Below are positions 1-7,723 of a stretch of 64,000 nucleotides of DNA, piece by piece (position 1 is the stretch's first letter; the number at the start of each line of letters is the position of its first letter). Under the pieces are notes generated by a model that saw nothing but the letters and a program-made list of their open reading frames with translations, did no database searches and was not told the origin of the DNA. Position numbers and translations under genes: made by a program. This stretch comes from Salinibacillus kushneri. GTDB taxonomy: Bacteria > Bacillota > Bacilli > Bacillales > Alkalibacillaceae. Location of the stretch: the NCBI RefSeq assembly GCF_900111405.1, contig NZ_FOHJ01000003.1:332613-396612 (forward strand), written 5' to 3'.

Positions 1-1
1 G

Positions 2-820
2 ACTTCTGAACAGGAAGAACTCGAGGAAACGATGAAGATCCTGCTTATTCCAAAAGACCCAAATGATGAGAAAAACGTAATTATGGAGGTTCGTGGAGCA
101 GCTGGCGGCGATGAGGCCGCACTATTTGCAGGAGACTTATATCGTATGTATTCCCGCTATGCTGAATCCCAAGGGTGGAAAATTGACGTCATTGAATCCC
201 ATGAATCTGATGTCGGTGGCTTTAAAGAAGTGATATTTATGGTGAACGGAAACGGAGCATACTCGAAATTAAAATTTGAGAATGGTGCACACCGTGTTCA
301 GCGTGTTCCAGAGACCGAATCAGGTGGACGTATCCATACTTCAACCGCTACTGTAGCTGCTCTTCCTGAAGCAGAGGAAGTGGAAGTGGATATCAATGAA
401 AAGGATATTCGTGTAGATACGTTTGCATCCAGTGGTCCAGGTGGGCAAAGTGTAAATACAACAATGTCAGCAGTTAGACTCACACACGAACCAACCGGTA
501 TTGTGGTGTCATGTCAGGATGAGAAATCACAAATTAAAAACAAAGAAAAAGCGATGAAAGTACTTCGTGCCCGGGTCTATGAAAAATTTCAACAAGAAGC
601 CCAGGCAGAACTCGATGAAACACGGAAATCAGCCGTAGGTTCAGGGGATCGCTCTGAGCGTATTCGTACGTATAACTTTCCGCAAAACCGTGTAACAGAT
701 CATCGTATTGGGTTAACCATTCAAAAGTTAGACCAGATTTTAGAAGGTAAGCTTAATGAAATCACAGAAGCCCTTATTATTGAAGAGCAAACCAAAAGAC
801 TCGAAGAAATTGGTGATTAA
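2..820 (+). CDS. prfA: Peptide chain release factor 1 (5' end outside window)
   Basis: Recognises UAA and UAG stop codons in the ribosomal A site and triggers hydrolysis of peptidyl-tRNA. The frame is already open at base 2, so the gene is cut by the window edge; about 272 residues are visible of the usual 355-360. The first ATG in view (32) lies inside the conserved region and is not the start. The GGQ motif that reaches the peptidyl transferase centre is at 440-448, in the context [12 protein letters not shown], followed by the conserved class I segment [16 protein letters not shown]. The glutamine of GGQ is the residue methylated by PrmC, whose gene begins 1 base after the prfA stop, so the two are almost certainly co-transcribed. 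Identification is very secure. Confidence 0.98.
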   Translation, partial: TSEQEELEETMKILLIPKDPNDEKNVIMEVRGAAGGDEAALFAGDLYRMYSRYAESQGWKIDVIESHESDVGGFKEVIFMVNGNGAYSKLKFENGAHRVQRVPETESGGRIHTSTATVAALPEAEEVEVDINEKDIRVDTFASSGPGGQSVNTTMSAVRLTHEPTGIVVSCQDEKSQIKNKEKAMKVLRARVYEKFQQEAQAELDETRKSAVGSGDRSERIRTYNFPQNRVTDHRIGLTIQKLDQILEGKLNEITEALIIEEQTKRLEEIGD

Positions 821-821
821 T

Positions 822-1688
822 GTGTCATCCTTTGCAAACCTTTGGGAAGCCCGCCGTTGGGCTTCCCTTTTTTTAAAAGAGCATAATCGGGAAGAAGGAG
901 TTGCTGATCTCTTATTAATGGATTTGATGTCGATGTCAAAATCCCAGATCCTTGCTGCTATGCGAGACGATTTTCCACAAGAAGTCCAGGCTAAATTTAT
1001 CGAACGCATATATCAACATGTGGATAACGGAACCCCTGTACAGCATTTAATAGGCTATGAGTATTTTTACGGACGGAAATTTAAGGTGAACAGGGATGTG
1101 TTAATCCCGCGTCCGGAAACAGAAGAGCTTGTACATCTCGTTTTAAAGCAAATAGAGAAAGAGTTTGATGAAAAGGAACCGGCTAAGGTTATAGATGTTG
1201 GAGCGGGTTCTGGAATTATCGGCATTACAATGAAAAAGGAAAATCCAGCTCTAGACGTACAAGCTGTGGATATCTCGAGGAAGGCATTAGAAGTAGCAAA
1301 GGTCAATGCTAAAAACCTTATGGCTGATGTGAGATTTGTGGAAGGGGACTTTTTAACACCTTTTATTGACGTGGGAGCAAAGGCGGATGTTGTCATTTCC
1401 AACCCGCCTTATATTTCAGCAGATGATGAGGATAGTCTGGATGATGTAGTGCGTCTGCATGACCCTAAGTTAGCGTTGTTTGCTGAAGATGACGGTCTTG
1501 CTGCTTACAAAAAAATCATGTATCAGCTTCCTCAGGTAGTGAATGGAAAAGCTTTAGTGGCTTTTGAAATTGGTGATCAGCAAGGTGCTGCCGTACAAAA
1601 GCTAATGAAAGCTGTATTTCCAAAATCAGAACCAGAAATCGTACAAGACATCAATAAAAAGGACCGAATCGTCTACGCATGGATCTGA
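822..1688 (+). CDS. prmC: Release factor glutamine methyltransferase
   Basis: Transfers a methyl group from S-adenosylmethionine to the GGQ glutamine of release factors. I start it at the GTG at 822, giving 288 residues, the length I expect for Bacillus PrmC. An in-frame ATG at 756 would overlap prfA by 65 bases and add residues the family lacks, although it has an AGAAGG eight bases upstream. The N-terminal helical domain covers about residues 1-80. The SAM-binding motif VIDVGAGSG is at 123-131 and the catalytic NPPY motif at 194-197. It sits directly behind its substrate gene prfA, as in most bacteria. No terminator is visible after it, so read-through towards spoIIR is possible. Confidence 0.95.
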   Translation: MSSFANLWEARRWASLFLKEHNREEGVADLLLMDLMSMSKSQILAAMRDDFPQEVQAKFIERIYQHVDNGTPVQHLIGYEYFYGRKFKVNRDVLIPRPETEELVHLVLKQIEKEFDEKEPAKVIDVGAGSGIIGITMKKENPALDVQAVDISRKALEVAKVNAKNLMADVRFVEGDFLTPFIDVGAKADVVISNPPYISADDEDSLDDVVRLHDPKLALFAEDDGLAAYKKIMYQLPQVVNGKALVAFEIGDQQGAAVQKLMKAVFPKSEPEIVQDINKKDRIVYAWI

Positions 1689-1751
1689 AAAATTCTGTTC
1701 TGTTGAAATCTATGAAACTAAACTTTTTAAAAACTTATGTTTAAACTGCTA

Positions 1752-1802
1752 GATTTCTGCCCATACTTATGACCAGAAGCAAAGGTTAAGGGGGCAGAAA
1801 TC
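1752..1802 (+). promoter_or_regulatory. Inverted repeat burying the spoIIR ribosome binding site
   Basis: An 11-bp perfect inverted repeat pairs GATTTCTGCCC (1752-1762) with GGGCAGAAATC (1792-1802), ending at the base before the spoIIR ATG. The right arm holds part of the Shine-Dalgarno AAGGGGG (1788-1794) and all of the spacer. There is no T-run after it, so it does not look like a terminator. A transcript starting upstream, for example read-through from prfA-prmC, would have its spoIIR start region paired; one starting inside the loop would not. The base pairing is seen, the control role is inference. Confidence 0.5.
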
Positions 1803-2426
1803 ATGAAAAGAATCGTTTTTATATTTGTAAGTGCATTTATATTATTTTATAATCCAATGATTGGGTATGGAAATCAAAATGCGAATCAGGAAGAAGAGTA
1901 TCAGGTGATTCCTGATGATTCCATTCGTCTGCGTATTTTAGCTCATTCAAATAGTGAAAAGGATCAACAAGTAAAGCATGAAATTAGAGATCAGGTGAAT
2001 CAGGAAATTACAAAGTGGGTAAATGAGCTTACCAATATTGAGACTGCGCGTGATTTGATTCAATCGAAATTACCTGAAATTGAAACCATTGTGGCTAATG
2101 TCCTTAAGGAAAATGACATTCATCAAACATTTGATTTAGAATTTGGCGATGTACAATTCCCGAGTAAATTGTACGGCGGTCAGGTATACCCAGCTGGAAC
2201 GTATGAAGCTTTGCTCATTACAATTGGGGATGGAAAAGGGGATAATTGGTGGTGTGTGTTATTCCCGCCCCTCTGTTTCCTCGATTTTTCAAATGGAACA
2301 ACTGTCGCTTCTGCCGAGGAGGATACAACCGAAATGTCGAATCCAGATACCCAGAAGGTAGAAGTAGAGTTTTTTGTCGTAGATTGGTTTCACAGTATAG
2401 TAGATTGGCTGAAAAATCTATTTTAA
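1803..2426 (+). CDS. spoIIR: Stage II sporulation protein R
   Basis: Forespore-secreted signalling protein that activates the SpoIIGA protease in the mother cell, leading to processing of pro-sigma-E. The 207-residue protein has a short positive N-terminus and a hydrophobic export signal (about residues 4-22), then the family core starting near SIRLRILAHSNS and including the segments KLYGGQVYPAGTYEAL and GDNWWCVLFPPLCFLD. The C-terminal tail is acidic and ends in a hydrophobic WFHSIVDWLKNLF. Position after prfA-prmC matches B. subtilis apart from the small ywl genes in between. In B. subtilis spoIIR is transcribed by sigma-F; I could not find a convincing sigma-F promoter here. The start codon is preceded by an occluding inverted repeat described separately. 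Confidence 0.96.
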   Translation: MKRIVFIFVSAFILFYNPMIGYGNQNANQEEEYQVIPDDSIRLRILAHSNSEKDQQVKHEIRDQVNQEITKWVNELTNIETARDLIQSKLPEIETIVANVLKENDIHQTFDLEFGDVQFPSKLYGGQVYPAGTYEALLITIGDGKGDNWWCVLFPPLCFLDFSNGTTVASAEEDTTEMSNPDTQKVEVEFFVVDWFHSIVDWLKNLF

Positions 2427-2436
2427 TGATCATATT

Positions 2437-2492
2437 TCACTCCTCATTTTCATAGAGTAGAACTAGAAATGAAGATGCGGGAGTGATTTTTT
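2437..2492 (+). terminator. Hairpin plus T-run after spoIIR, overlapping the next gene's RBS
   Basis: TCACTCC (2437-2443) pairs with GGAGTGA (2480-2486), and inside it CATTTTCAT pairs with ATGAAGATG with one G-U pair. TTTTTT follows at once and the next ATG is at 2493. The structure fits an intrinsic terminator for spoIIR, but its right arm also contains GGGAGTG, the only ribosome binding site available to the following gene. Confidence 0.6.
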
Positions 2493-2936
2493 ATGGTAAA
2501 CATAGTACCTGTCCGTGAATATGATTCTAAAACAGTGGAGGATTTTTTCGGCAGCCATTGGGAAAACCAAACGAACAAACAGGAGCTTCTTACTTTTGGT
2601 AGATTTATAGAAATACATGGGGAGCGTAAAGGCTTTTATGCAATCATGCCTAGAGAAAATGATATCGGCCAGCTTCGAACCTTATACTTTACTGAGCAAT
2701 TGCAAGCAAGTCTATTGCTCATGCTTATTGACTGGGTAAAAGAGGATGCTTCTCAGAATGGCTATGAGCAGCTTCTGGTATTTAGTCATCGTTTATCAAC
2801 AGATAGCCTTTTCCAAACGTGGGGATTCGAAAAAATAACGGGACACCCCCCGATTTCTGTGGATAAACCTAGTGATGAAGGCGAATGGTGGATAACCAAT
2901 GTCAACATATCCACAAATGCGGATAAAAACTGTTGA
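2493..2936 (+). CDS. Probable GNAT-type acetyltransferase, YwlB-like
   Basis: A 147-residue protein whose position between spoIIR and tsaC (ywlC) matches B. subtilis ywlB, annotated as an N-acetyltransferase. Sequence support is modest: the segment GQLRTLYFTEQLQASLLLML followed by GYEQLLVFSHRLSTDSLFQTWGF resembles the GNAT acceptor helix and the terminal strand-helix in which a residue pair like WGF follows the last helix. No substrate can be assigned. The GGGAGTG ribosome binding site, seven bases before the ATG, is inside the preceding hairpin. The last 80 bases of the gene contain a perfect DnaA box (2858-2866) and several near matches, so its 3' end doubles as part of the DnaA-box cluster. 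Confidence 0.65.
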   Translation: MVNIVPVREYDSKTVEDFFGSHWENQTNKQELLTFGRFIEIHGERKGFYAIMPRENDIGQLRTLYFTEQLQASLLLMLIDWVKEDASQNGYEQLLVFSHRLSTDSLFQTWGFEKITGHPPISVDKPSDEGEWWITNVNISTNADKNC

Positions 2937-3031
2937 TAATTTGTGTAAAACATGTGGATAAGCTCTTTAGCTTGTGAAAAACCCTCCTATCCTGTGGATA
3001 AGATGGTTTTTCTGTCCCTTATTGTGGATAA
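2858..3031. promoter_or_regulatory. DnaA-box cluster
   Basis: Four perfect copies of TGTGGATAA, the complement of the DnaA box TTATCCACA, occur at 2858-2866, 2953-2961, 2993-3001 and 3023-3031, all in the same orientation. Four further sites differ by one base: 2887-2895, 2907-2915 (opposite orientation), 2918-2926 and 2931-2939. B. subtilis has DnaA-box clusters away from oriC that titrate DnaA, and as I recall one lies between ywlB and ywlC, exactly this position. The rest of the 330-base gap (3032-3266) shows no other feature I can name. DnaA binding is inferred. Confidence 0.8.
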
Positions 3032-3266
3032 TAGTAAAGCCCAGCGACATTCATTTGGTTTAATCGAAGTTTTAGTGGAGTCATTCTAGCCTGTATGGAT
3101 TCATTTGCGTGTAAACGAATAATCCATTGTTTAGGGCTATAGCGAAAGCCTTTATAACTACAAGTCCCTATTTGTTACTCACATTCAACCTATCCTCCTT
3201 ACTTGCCAACATCCCCCAAACAAGCCCATAATAGAAACAGAAATTTTTACGTAGGAGTGCGGCAAA

Positions 3267-4313
3267 ATGACAGACAAGCAATACGAGACGAAATATTGGA
3301 ATGTGGAGCATGAACAGATTGATGAACATAATGAACATATAAAGGAAGCAGCAGCAGCGATTCAACATCAGGAGGCAGTGGCTTTCCCTACTGAAACCGT
3401 TTATGGATTAGGGGCAGATGCGACAACTACTGAGGCTGTCCATAAAATTTTTCAAGCTAAAGGCCGGCCTGGGGATAATCCGTTAATTGTTCATATCGCC
3501 AATCTACAGCAGGTGGAAACAGTAGCGGAGGAGATCCCTGATCAGGCACGGAAACTAATGGATGCGTTCTGGCCAGGATCCCTTACCGTTATTTTAAAAA
3601 GTAATGGGGCCTCGGCTGAGAATGTAACAGCCGGGTTATCCACAGTAGGTGTGAGAATGCCGGATCATCCTGTGGCGCGTGCCCTGCTTACAGCCTGTAA
3701 GCTTCCTGTTGCAGCCCCGAGTGCCAATCAATCCGGGCGCCCGAGTCCCACGACCGCCCAGCATGTATTAGATGATTTAACCGGAAAAGTTTACGGTGTT
3801 GTAGATGGAGGTCCTACAGGAGTAGGTGTCGAATCAACAGTGGTGGATTGTACAGCTGAAACCGCAGTTATACTTCGCCCAGGTGGTGTAACAAAAGAGG
3901 ATTTGGAAGCTGTAATTGGTCCAGTAAAAACAGCTTCTGATTTTAAAAATGAAAGGAAACAGCCCAAAGCACCAGGGATGAAATATACCCATTATGCACC
4001 TAATGCGCCGTTTTGGTTAATGGAGGGAAACGTCAACACCATACAGAATGAAATTAACCGTCTGCATAAGGAAGGAAAGAGAGTAGGCGTGATGGCAAGT
4101 GAAGAGCATGCAGAACAGTATCAACACGCCGTCGTTAAAAGCTGTGGATCAAAGGAGGATCTAAAAGAAGTAGCGCACAAAATCTATCATTGCCTGCGTT
4201 CGTTTAATAACGAAGATGTGGATATCATTCTTGGTGAAACCTTTCCTAAAGAGGGAGTAGGTGCAGCAGTTATGAATCGTTTAGAAAAGGCTGCAACTAA
4301 AGTCATGAAGTAA
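3267..4313 (+). CDS. ywlC: Threonylcarbamoyl-AMP synthase, long Sua5-type
   Basis: Makes threonylcarbamoyl-AMP from threonine, bicarbonate and ATP, the first step of the universal t6A37 modification of ANN-decoding tRNAs. The 348-residue protein has the YrdC/TsaC domain at about 25-215, with KGRPGDNPLIVHI, WPGSLTVIL and SANQSGRPSPT, and the C-terminal Sua5 domain from about 235, beginning near APGMKYTHYAPNAPF. The long two-domain form is usual in Bacillus (YwlC). The start ATG has TAGGAGTG eleven bases upstream. The family function is firm; tsaC is an alternative symbol. Confidence 0.95.
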   Translation: MTDKQYETKYWNVEHEQIDEHNEHIKEAAAAIQHQEAVAFPTETVYGLGADATTTEAVHKIFQAKGRPGDNPLIVHIANLQQVETVAEEIPDQARKLMDAFWPGSLTVILKSNGASAENVTAGLSTVGVRMPDHPVARALLTACKLPVAAPSANQSGRPSPTTAQHVLDDLTGKVYGVVDGGPTGVGVESTVVDCTAETAVILRPGGVTKEDLEAVIGPVKTASDFKNERKQPKAPGMKYTHYAPNAPFWLMEGNVNTIQNEINRLHKEGKRVGVMASEEHAEQYQHAVVKSCGSKEDLKEVAHKIYHCLRSFNNEDVDIILGETFPKEGVGAAVMNRLEKAATKVMK

Positions 4314-4371
4314 CCCTTTGATAAGTGAATGAAGAGCTCAATACGTCATAAAGAAACGGCTAGTCTAAACC

Positions 4372-4417
4372 GAATCCTCTTCGCATATATTGGAGGTAGC
4401 ATGTCCGAGGAGGGTTC
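4372..4417 (+). promoter_or_regulatory. Hairpin occluding the mntP ribosome binding site
   Basis: GAATCCTCTTCG (4372-4383) pairs with CGAGGAGGGTTC (4406-4417): twelve consecutive pairs, two of them G-U in RNA. The right arm is the whole Shine-Dalgarno GAGGAGGG of mntP and ends three bases before its ATG at 4420. The 22-base loop contains a second exposed site, GGAGGT, followed by ATG at 4401, the start of a short overlapping ORF. The arrangement looks like translational control; it does not resemble the yybP-ykoY manganese riboswitch as far as I can see. The pairing is observed, the regulation inferred. Confidence 0.55.
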
Positions 4418-4442
4418 ACATGATTTCATATATCATTGGTGA
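4401..4442 (+). CDS. Possible 13-codon leader ORF overlapping mntP start
   Basis: ATG at 4401 follows GGAGGT with a short four-base spacer and reads [13 protein letters not shown] before TGA at 4440-4442. It overlaps the mntP start (4420) in another frame. Its first codons run through the right arm of the occluding hairpin, so a ribosome translating it would open the arm and free the mntP site. There is no homology evidence for so short a peptide; it is proposed only from the site, the position and the hairpin. Confidence 0.35.
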   Translation: MSEEGSHDFIYHW

Positions 4443-4968
4443 ATGGCTTACAATATCATTAATGGCGATTGCAGTAGGTATGGATGCATTCTCAGTAAGC
4501 CTTGGGATGGGAATGCTGAACTTACGCCTGCGCAAAATCGCCATCATAGGAATACTGATTGGCATCTTCCATATTATTATGCCATTTTTCGGAATACTGC
4601 TTGGCAATATTTTATCGCAAAGATTTGGTTCCTTTGCTATCTATGTGGGGGGAATCCTCCTGATTGTTCTGGGCATTCAAATGTTTATCCATTCTTTTTC
4701 AAAAGAGAACAACACATATTTAGTGAGGGGAGCCGGTCTTTTTATATTTGCTTTTACCGTTAGTCTGGATAGCTTTTCGGTGGGGCTTAGCTTAGGTATG
4801 TTTGGCGTTCGAACGATTGTTGCGCTACTTTTATTTGGATTAGCCAGCATGGTCCTTACATGGCTTGGTTTTTTACTTGCGCGAAAGGCTTCCAGTTTAC
4901 TTGGCTCCTACAGTGAAGTTCTTGGTGGCAGCATTCTTTGTGCCTTTGGTATTCAACTATTATTATAA
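4420..4968 (+). CDS. mntP: Manganese efflux pump MntP
   Basis: Six-helix membrane exporter of the MntP/YebN family that removes excess Mn(II). I start it at ATG 4420, five bases after GAGGAGGG, giving 182 residues, the family length; an in-frame TTG at 4390 would add ten unlikely residues. The two homologous halves each carry the acidic signature: [13 protein letters not shown] in helix 1 and [14 protein letters not shown] in helix 4. The central loop around residues 90-100 ([14 protein letters not shown]) links the halves. It follows tsaC as in B. subtilis (ywlD). Its start is embedded in a hairpin with an overlapping leader ORF. Confidence 0.94.
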   Translation: MISYIIGEWLTISLMAIAVGMDAFSVSLGMGMLNLRLRKIAIIGILIGIFHIIMPFFGILLGNILSQRFGSFAIYVGGILLIVLGIQMFIHSFSKENNTYLVRGAGLFIFAFTVSLDSFSVGLSLGMFGVRTIVALLLFGLASMVLTWLGFLLARKASSLLGSYSEVLGGSILCAFGIQLLL

Positions 4969-5180
4969 TGCTCAAGTAAATCAAACGGATTAGAACTGGA
5001 AGAGCAGTTATCTTGCATGCTTAGGGGCTGAGGCAAATAAAGAGCTGGATTCATAAATAAATGCTTCTCTTTGGCAAGATTATTTCTTCTTTCATTTTGA
5101 AAATGAGCGTTTAGCCAAAAGTGACAGGTGCCCCTTATTAATGATATATTTTTGCTAAGAAATGAATGGAGGGTACCAGC

Positions 5181-5771
5181 ATGAAAAATATCCTTTTTGT
5201 CTGTACTGGCAACACTTGTCGAAGCCCCATGGCAGAAGCCCTTTTAAAGCATAAATCAAAAGATATTCAAGTGAAATCGGCAGGCCTTTTTGCTGGTAAG
5301 GGTGCACCAGCATCAACACAAACTCGAGAGGTTCTATCCGAAAACGGAATTAATCTGAATCACCAATCCCAGCCCCTAACTCCACAACTAGTCGAATGGG
5401 CAGACCTCATTTTGACTATGACCTCAAATCATAAGCAAAGCATTATCATGCAATATTCGGAAGCTGAAGATAAGGTATTTACTTTAAAGGAATATGTAGA
5501 TGAAAACCAACTGGAAATATGGAGGGAACTGAAGGAAGCTTATGCAACCTTAGAGAGTAATCGTGCCATTCTCAAAACCTCTGATGACAAGGATTTAAGT
5601 CGAAAAAATGAGGAAACCCGCAAAAAAATAGACGCTTTGGAAAAACAAGTGGAAAGTTTAGATATTCAGGATCCTTTTGGCGAAGATGTGAACGTTTATC
5701 GAAAAACCCTGGAAGAGCTCGAAAAATATATTGAACTTCTTTGGGAAAAGGTAGACAATAGAGACAAATAG
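5181..5771 (+). CDS. ywlE: Protein-arginine phosphatase YwlE with coiled-coil insertion
   Basis: Low-molecular-weight phosphatase fold; YwlE removes phosphate from arginines placed by McsB, tags for ClpCP degradation. I start at ATG 5181, seven bases after GGAGGG, rather than the ATG at 5166. The P-loop CTGNTCRS is at residues 8-15 (Cys8, Arg14); the threonine after GN (Thr12) is the residue that gives arginine rather than tyrosine preference in YwlE. The catalytic acid loop DPFG is at 164-167. At 196 residues it is about 45 longer than B. subtilis YwlE: residues 107-162 form a charged, heptad-like helical insertion between KEYV and DPFG, where B. subtilis has about eight residues. The function is firm, the insertion's role unknown. 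Confidence 0.9.
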   Translation: MKNILFVCTGNTCRSPMAEALLKHKSKDIQVKSAGLFAGKGAPASTQTREVLSENGINLNHQSQPLTPQLVEWADLILTMTSNHKQSIIMQYSEAEDKVFTLKEYVDENQLEIWRELKEAYATLESNRAILKTSDDKDLSRKNEETRKKIDALEKQVESLDIQDPFGEDVNVYRKTLEELEKYIELLWEKVDNRDK

Positions 5772-5799
5772 AATATACGGGTTTTGGGGGGATTAGAGA

Positions 5800-7089
5800 A
5801 TGGCAGATAAACACCGCTTCAGCCTAAAGGTTAAGCTTGTCTGTTTTACCACGGTTCTGGCCCTTATTACATATGGGACAAGCGCATTTTTTATTTATGT
5901 ATTAAATGATTATTTACAATCGTTTTTAGGCTTATCAGAACCGGTTTATATGATTACGATTTTACTGCTCGGGATTATTTGGTCAGGGATTTTAGCTTAT
6001 TTTGCAGCTGGATTTATTATTAAACCACTGTTAAAACTAAAGGATGCCGCTAATGAAGCAGCAAATGGCAACATGGCAAAAGATGTCGAAGTATCCAAAT
6101 CCAATGATGAAATTCGTTCTCTAGGGTTAGCTTTTAATACCATGCTGGCGAGCCTTCGTGATATCATTACAAATATCGAGGACAATTTTGATCAAACCCA
6201 TCAATCAGTTGGAGCAATCAAACAATCGGTAATGAACGCAGAGCAGCAGGCAAGTACCATTTCACAAACCATTTCAGAAATCGCTTCGGGTGCAGAAAGT
6301 TCTTCCTCATCCATTTTACAAACGGCGGAATCTGTTGAAGAAGCGACCCGCCTGGCAAGAGAGGTGCAGAAGGAAGCTAAGCATTCCCATTCGTTATCAC
6401 AAGGCATGCTTGAGACACTTAATCAGTCAAAAGGAATTATTGGGAAATTGGTGACCAGTGTTCAAAATATCTCTACAGATCAGAAAAATTCATTGGAAGC
6501 TGTGGAACGATTGGAAAAAAACGCAGCTGAGGTTGAAAAAATCATTTCCCTTGTTGGAGAAATTGCGGAACAGACAAACCTTTTAGCCTTAAATGCCTCT
6601 ATTGAAGCAGCAAGAGCAGGAGAACATGGACAAGGCTTTGCTGTGGTAGCTGAAGAAGTGCGTAAACTTGCAGATGAGAGTTCCAGAGCGGTTCAAAATA
6701 TTTCAGGTTTCATTGCAACGATTCAGCAGGATGTTAGAGGCGTAGTAGAACAAATTCAGAATCAAGTCAGCTATGCGAGACAAGAGGCTTCTAAGGGTGA
6801 GGAATCCAATGTGGCCATTGAAAATGTGTCTACGTCTGTTAACGAAGTGGCAGATGCTGTAGGGAATATTTCAGATTTAATGGATAAACAACTAGCTACC
6901 ATGGAAGCAACATCTAAAGAATCTCAGGAAGTTGCAGCGATTGCAGAGCAAACCACTGCCGGAACTGAGGAAGTAAGCGCGTCTATTCAGGAACAAAATG
7001 CAGTGATACAAGAAGTTAGTAAAAAAGCTTATCAATTAGAGCAGCAAGCGAAACAACTCAATCGTCAAATTCATAAGTTTCAAAAATAA
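5800..7089 (+). CDS. Methyl-accepting chemotaxis protein with no large sensor domain
   Basis: A 429-residue transducer. Two membrane helices (about residues 12-34 and 50-74) are joined by a loop of only about 15 residues, so there is no extracellular ligand-binding domain. A HAMP segment follows (about 74-125), starting [18 protein letters not shown]. The C-terminal coiled-coil signalling domain has the kinase-contact tip [21 protein letters not shown] at about residues 253-273. It lies between ywlE and ywlG, where B. subtilis has rpiB (ywlF), and its stop shares one base with an upstream ATG of the next frame. Input may come through the membrane, HAMP or a partner; the ligand cannot be told. 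Confidence 0.92.
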   Translation: MADKHRFSLKVKLVCFTTVLALITYGTSAFFIYVLNDYLQSFLGLSEPVYMITILLLGIIWSGILAYFAAGFIIKPLLKLKDAANEAANGNMAKDVEVSKSNDEIRSLGLAFNTMLASLRDIITNIEDNFDQTHQSVGAIKQSVMNAEQQASTISQTISEIASGAESSSSSILQTAESVEEATRLAREVQKEAKHSHSLSQGMLETLNQSKGIIGKLVTSVQNISTDQKNSLEAVERLEKNAAEVEKIISLVGEIAEQTNLLALNASIEAARAGEHGQGFAVVAEEVRKLADESSRAVQNISGFIATIQQDVRGVVEQIQNQVSYARQEASKGEESNVAIENVSTSVNEVADAVGNISDLMDKQLATMEATSKESQEVAAIAEQTTAGTEEVSASIQEQNAVIQEVSKKAYQLEQQAKQLNRQIHKFQK

Positions 7090-7106
7090 TGGAAGGAGCT
7101 TTTCGC

Positions 7107-7676
7107 TTGGTGAAGAACATGTCTGACTTACAAACCGACATTAAAAGTCATCTTGAGGAACTAAATCACGATTGGCTGAGGAGTAATCGTTTAAAACATG
7201 GTCAGATTTTTGTGCTTGGGTGTTCAACGAGTGAAGTAGCAGGAGAACGCATTGGTACGTCTGGAAGTGAAGAAATTGCTGAAGTGATATTTTGGGGAAT
7301 GCAGACGTTACAAAAAGAAACGGGAGTACACCTTGCTTTTCAATGCTGCGAACACTTAAACCGCTCCCTTGTAGTAGAACAGAACACAATGGAAAGGTTT
7401 AACTTAACCCAAGTGTCAGCTGTACCCATTCCGAAAGCCGGGGGATCGATGGCTTCCTATGCTTATCGCCACATGGGGAATCCGGTCCTGGTTGAGTCCA
7501 TTACTGCTCATGCAGGTATGGATATTGGGGATACATTTATCGGAATGCACTTAAAACAGGTAGTCGTCCCGCTTCGTTTAAAGCGCAAGAACATAGGTGA
7601 AGCCCATGTGACCGCCGGCTTTTCACGTCCGAAGCTCATTGGTGGTGAACGAGCCGTCTATTCAATACCAGAATAA
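7107..7676 (+). CDS. ywlG: UPF0340 family protein YwlG
   Basis: Conserved Firmicutes protein of unknown function (TIGR01440/UPF0340), found just upstream of glyA in B. subtilis too. The recognisable conserved segments are VLGCSTSEVAGERIGTSGS near the N-terminus, the middle region FQCCEHLNRSLVVE, and the C-terminal MDIGDTFIGMHLKQVVVPLR. I prefer the TTG at 7107, eight bases after AAGGAG, giving about 189 residues; GTG 7110 and ATG 7119 are alternatives, and the ATG at 7089 overlaps the previous stop. No catalytic motif is evident to me. Confidence 0.85.
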   Translation: MVKNMSDLQTDIKSHLEELNHDWLRSNRLKHGQIFVLGCSTSEVAGERIGTSGSEEIAEVIFWGMQTLQKETGVHLAFQCCEHLNRSLVVEQNTMERFNLTQVSAVPIPKAGGSMASYAYRHMGNPVLVESITAHAGMDIGDTFIGMHLKQVVVPLRLKRKNIGEAHVTAGFSRPKLIGGERAVYSIPE

Positions 7677-7723
7677 GTACATTAAACCATAAAATTTGAG
7701 TAATCTGTGAGGAGGAGAAAGCT

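Noticed and set aside
756..821. ATG start for prmC at 756 with an AGAAGG upstream
   Set aside because: It would overlap prfA by 65 bases and add 22 residues not expected in PrmC; the GTG at 822 gives the family length of 288.
4372..4417. Manganese riboswitch (yybP-ykoY class) upstream of mntP
   Set aside because: The region is far too short and lacks the paired conserved loops of that class; only a simple stem is present.
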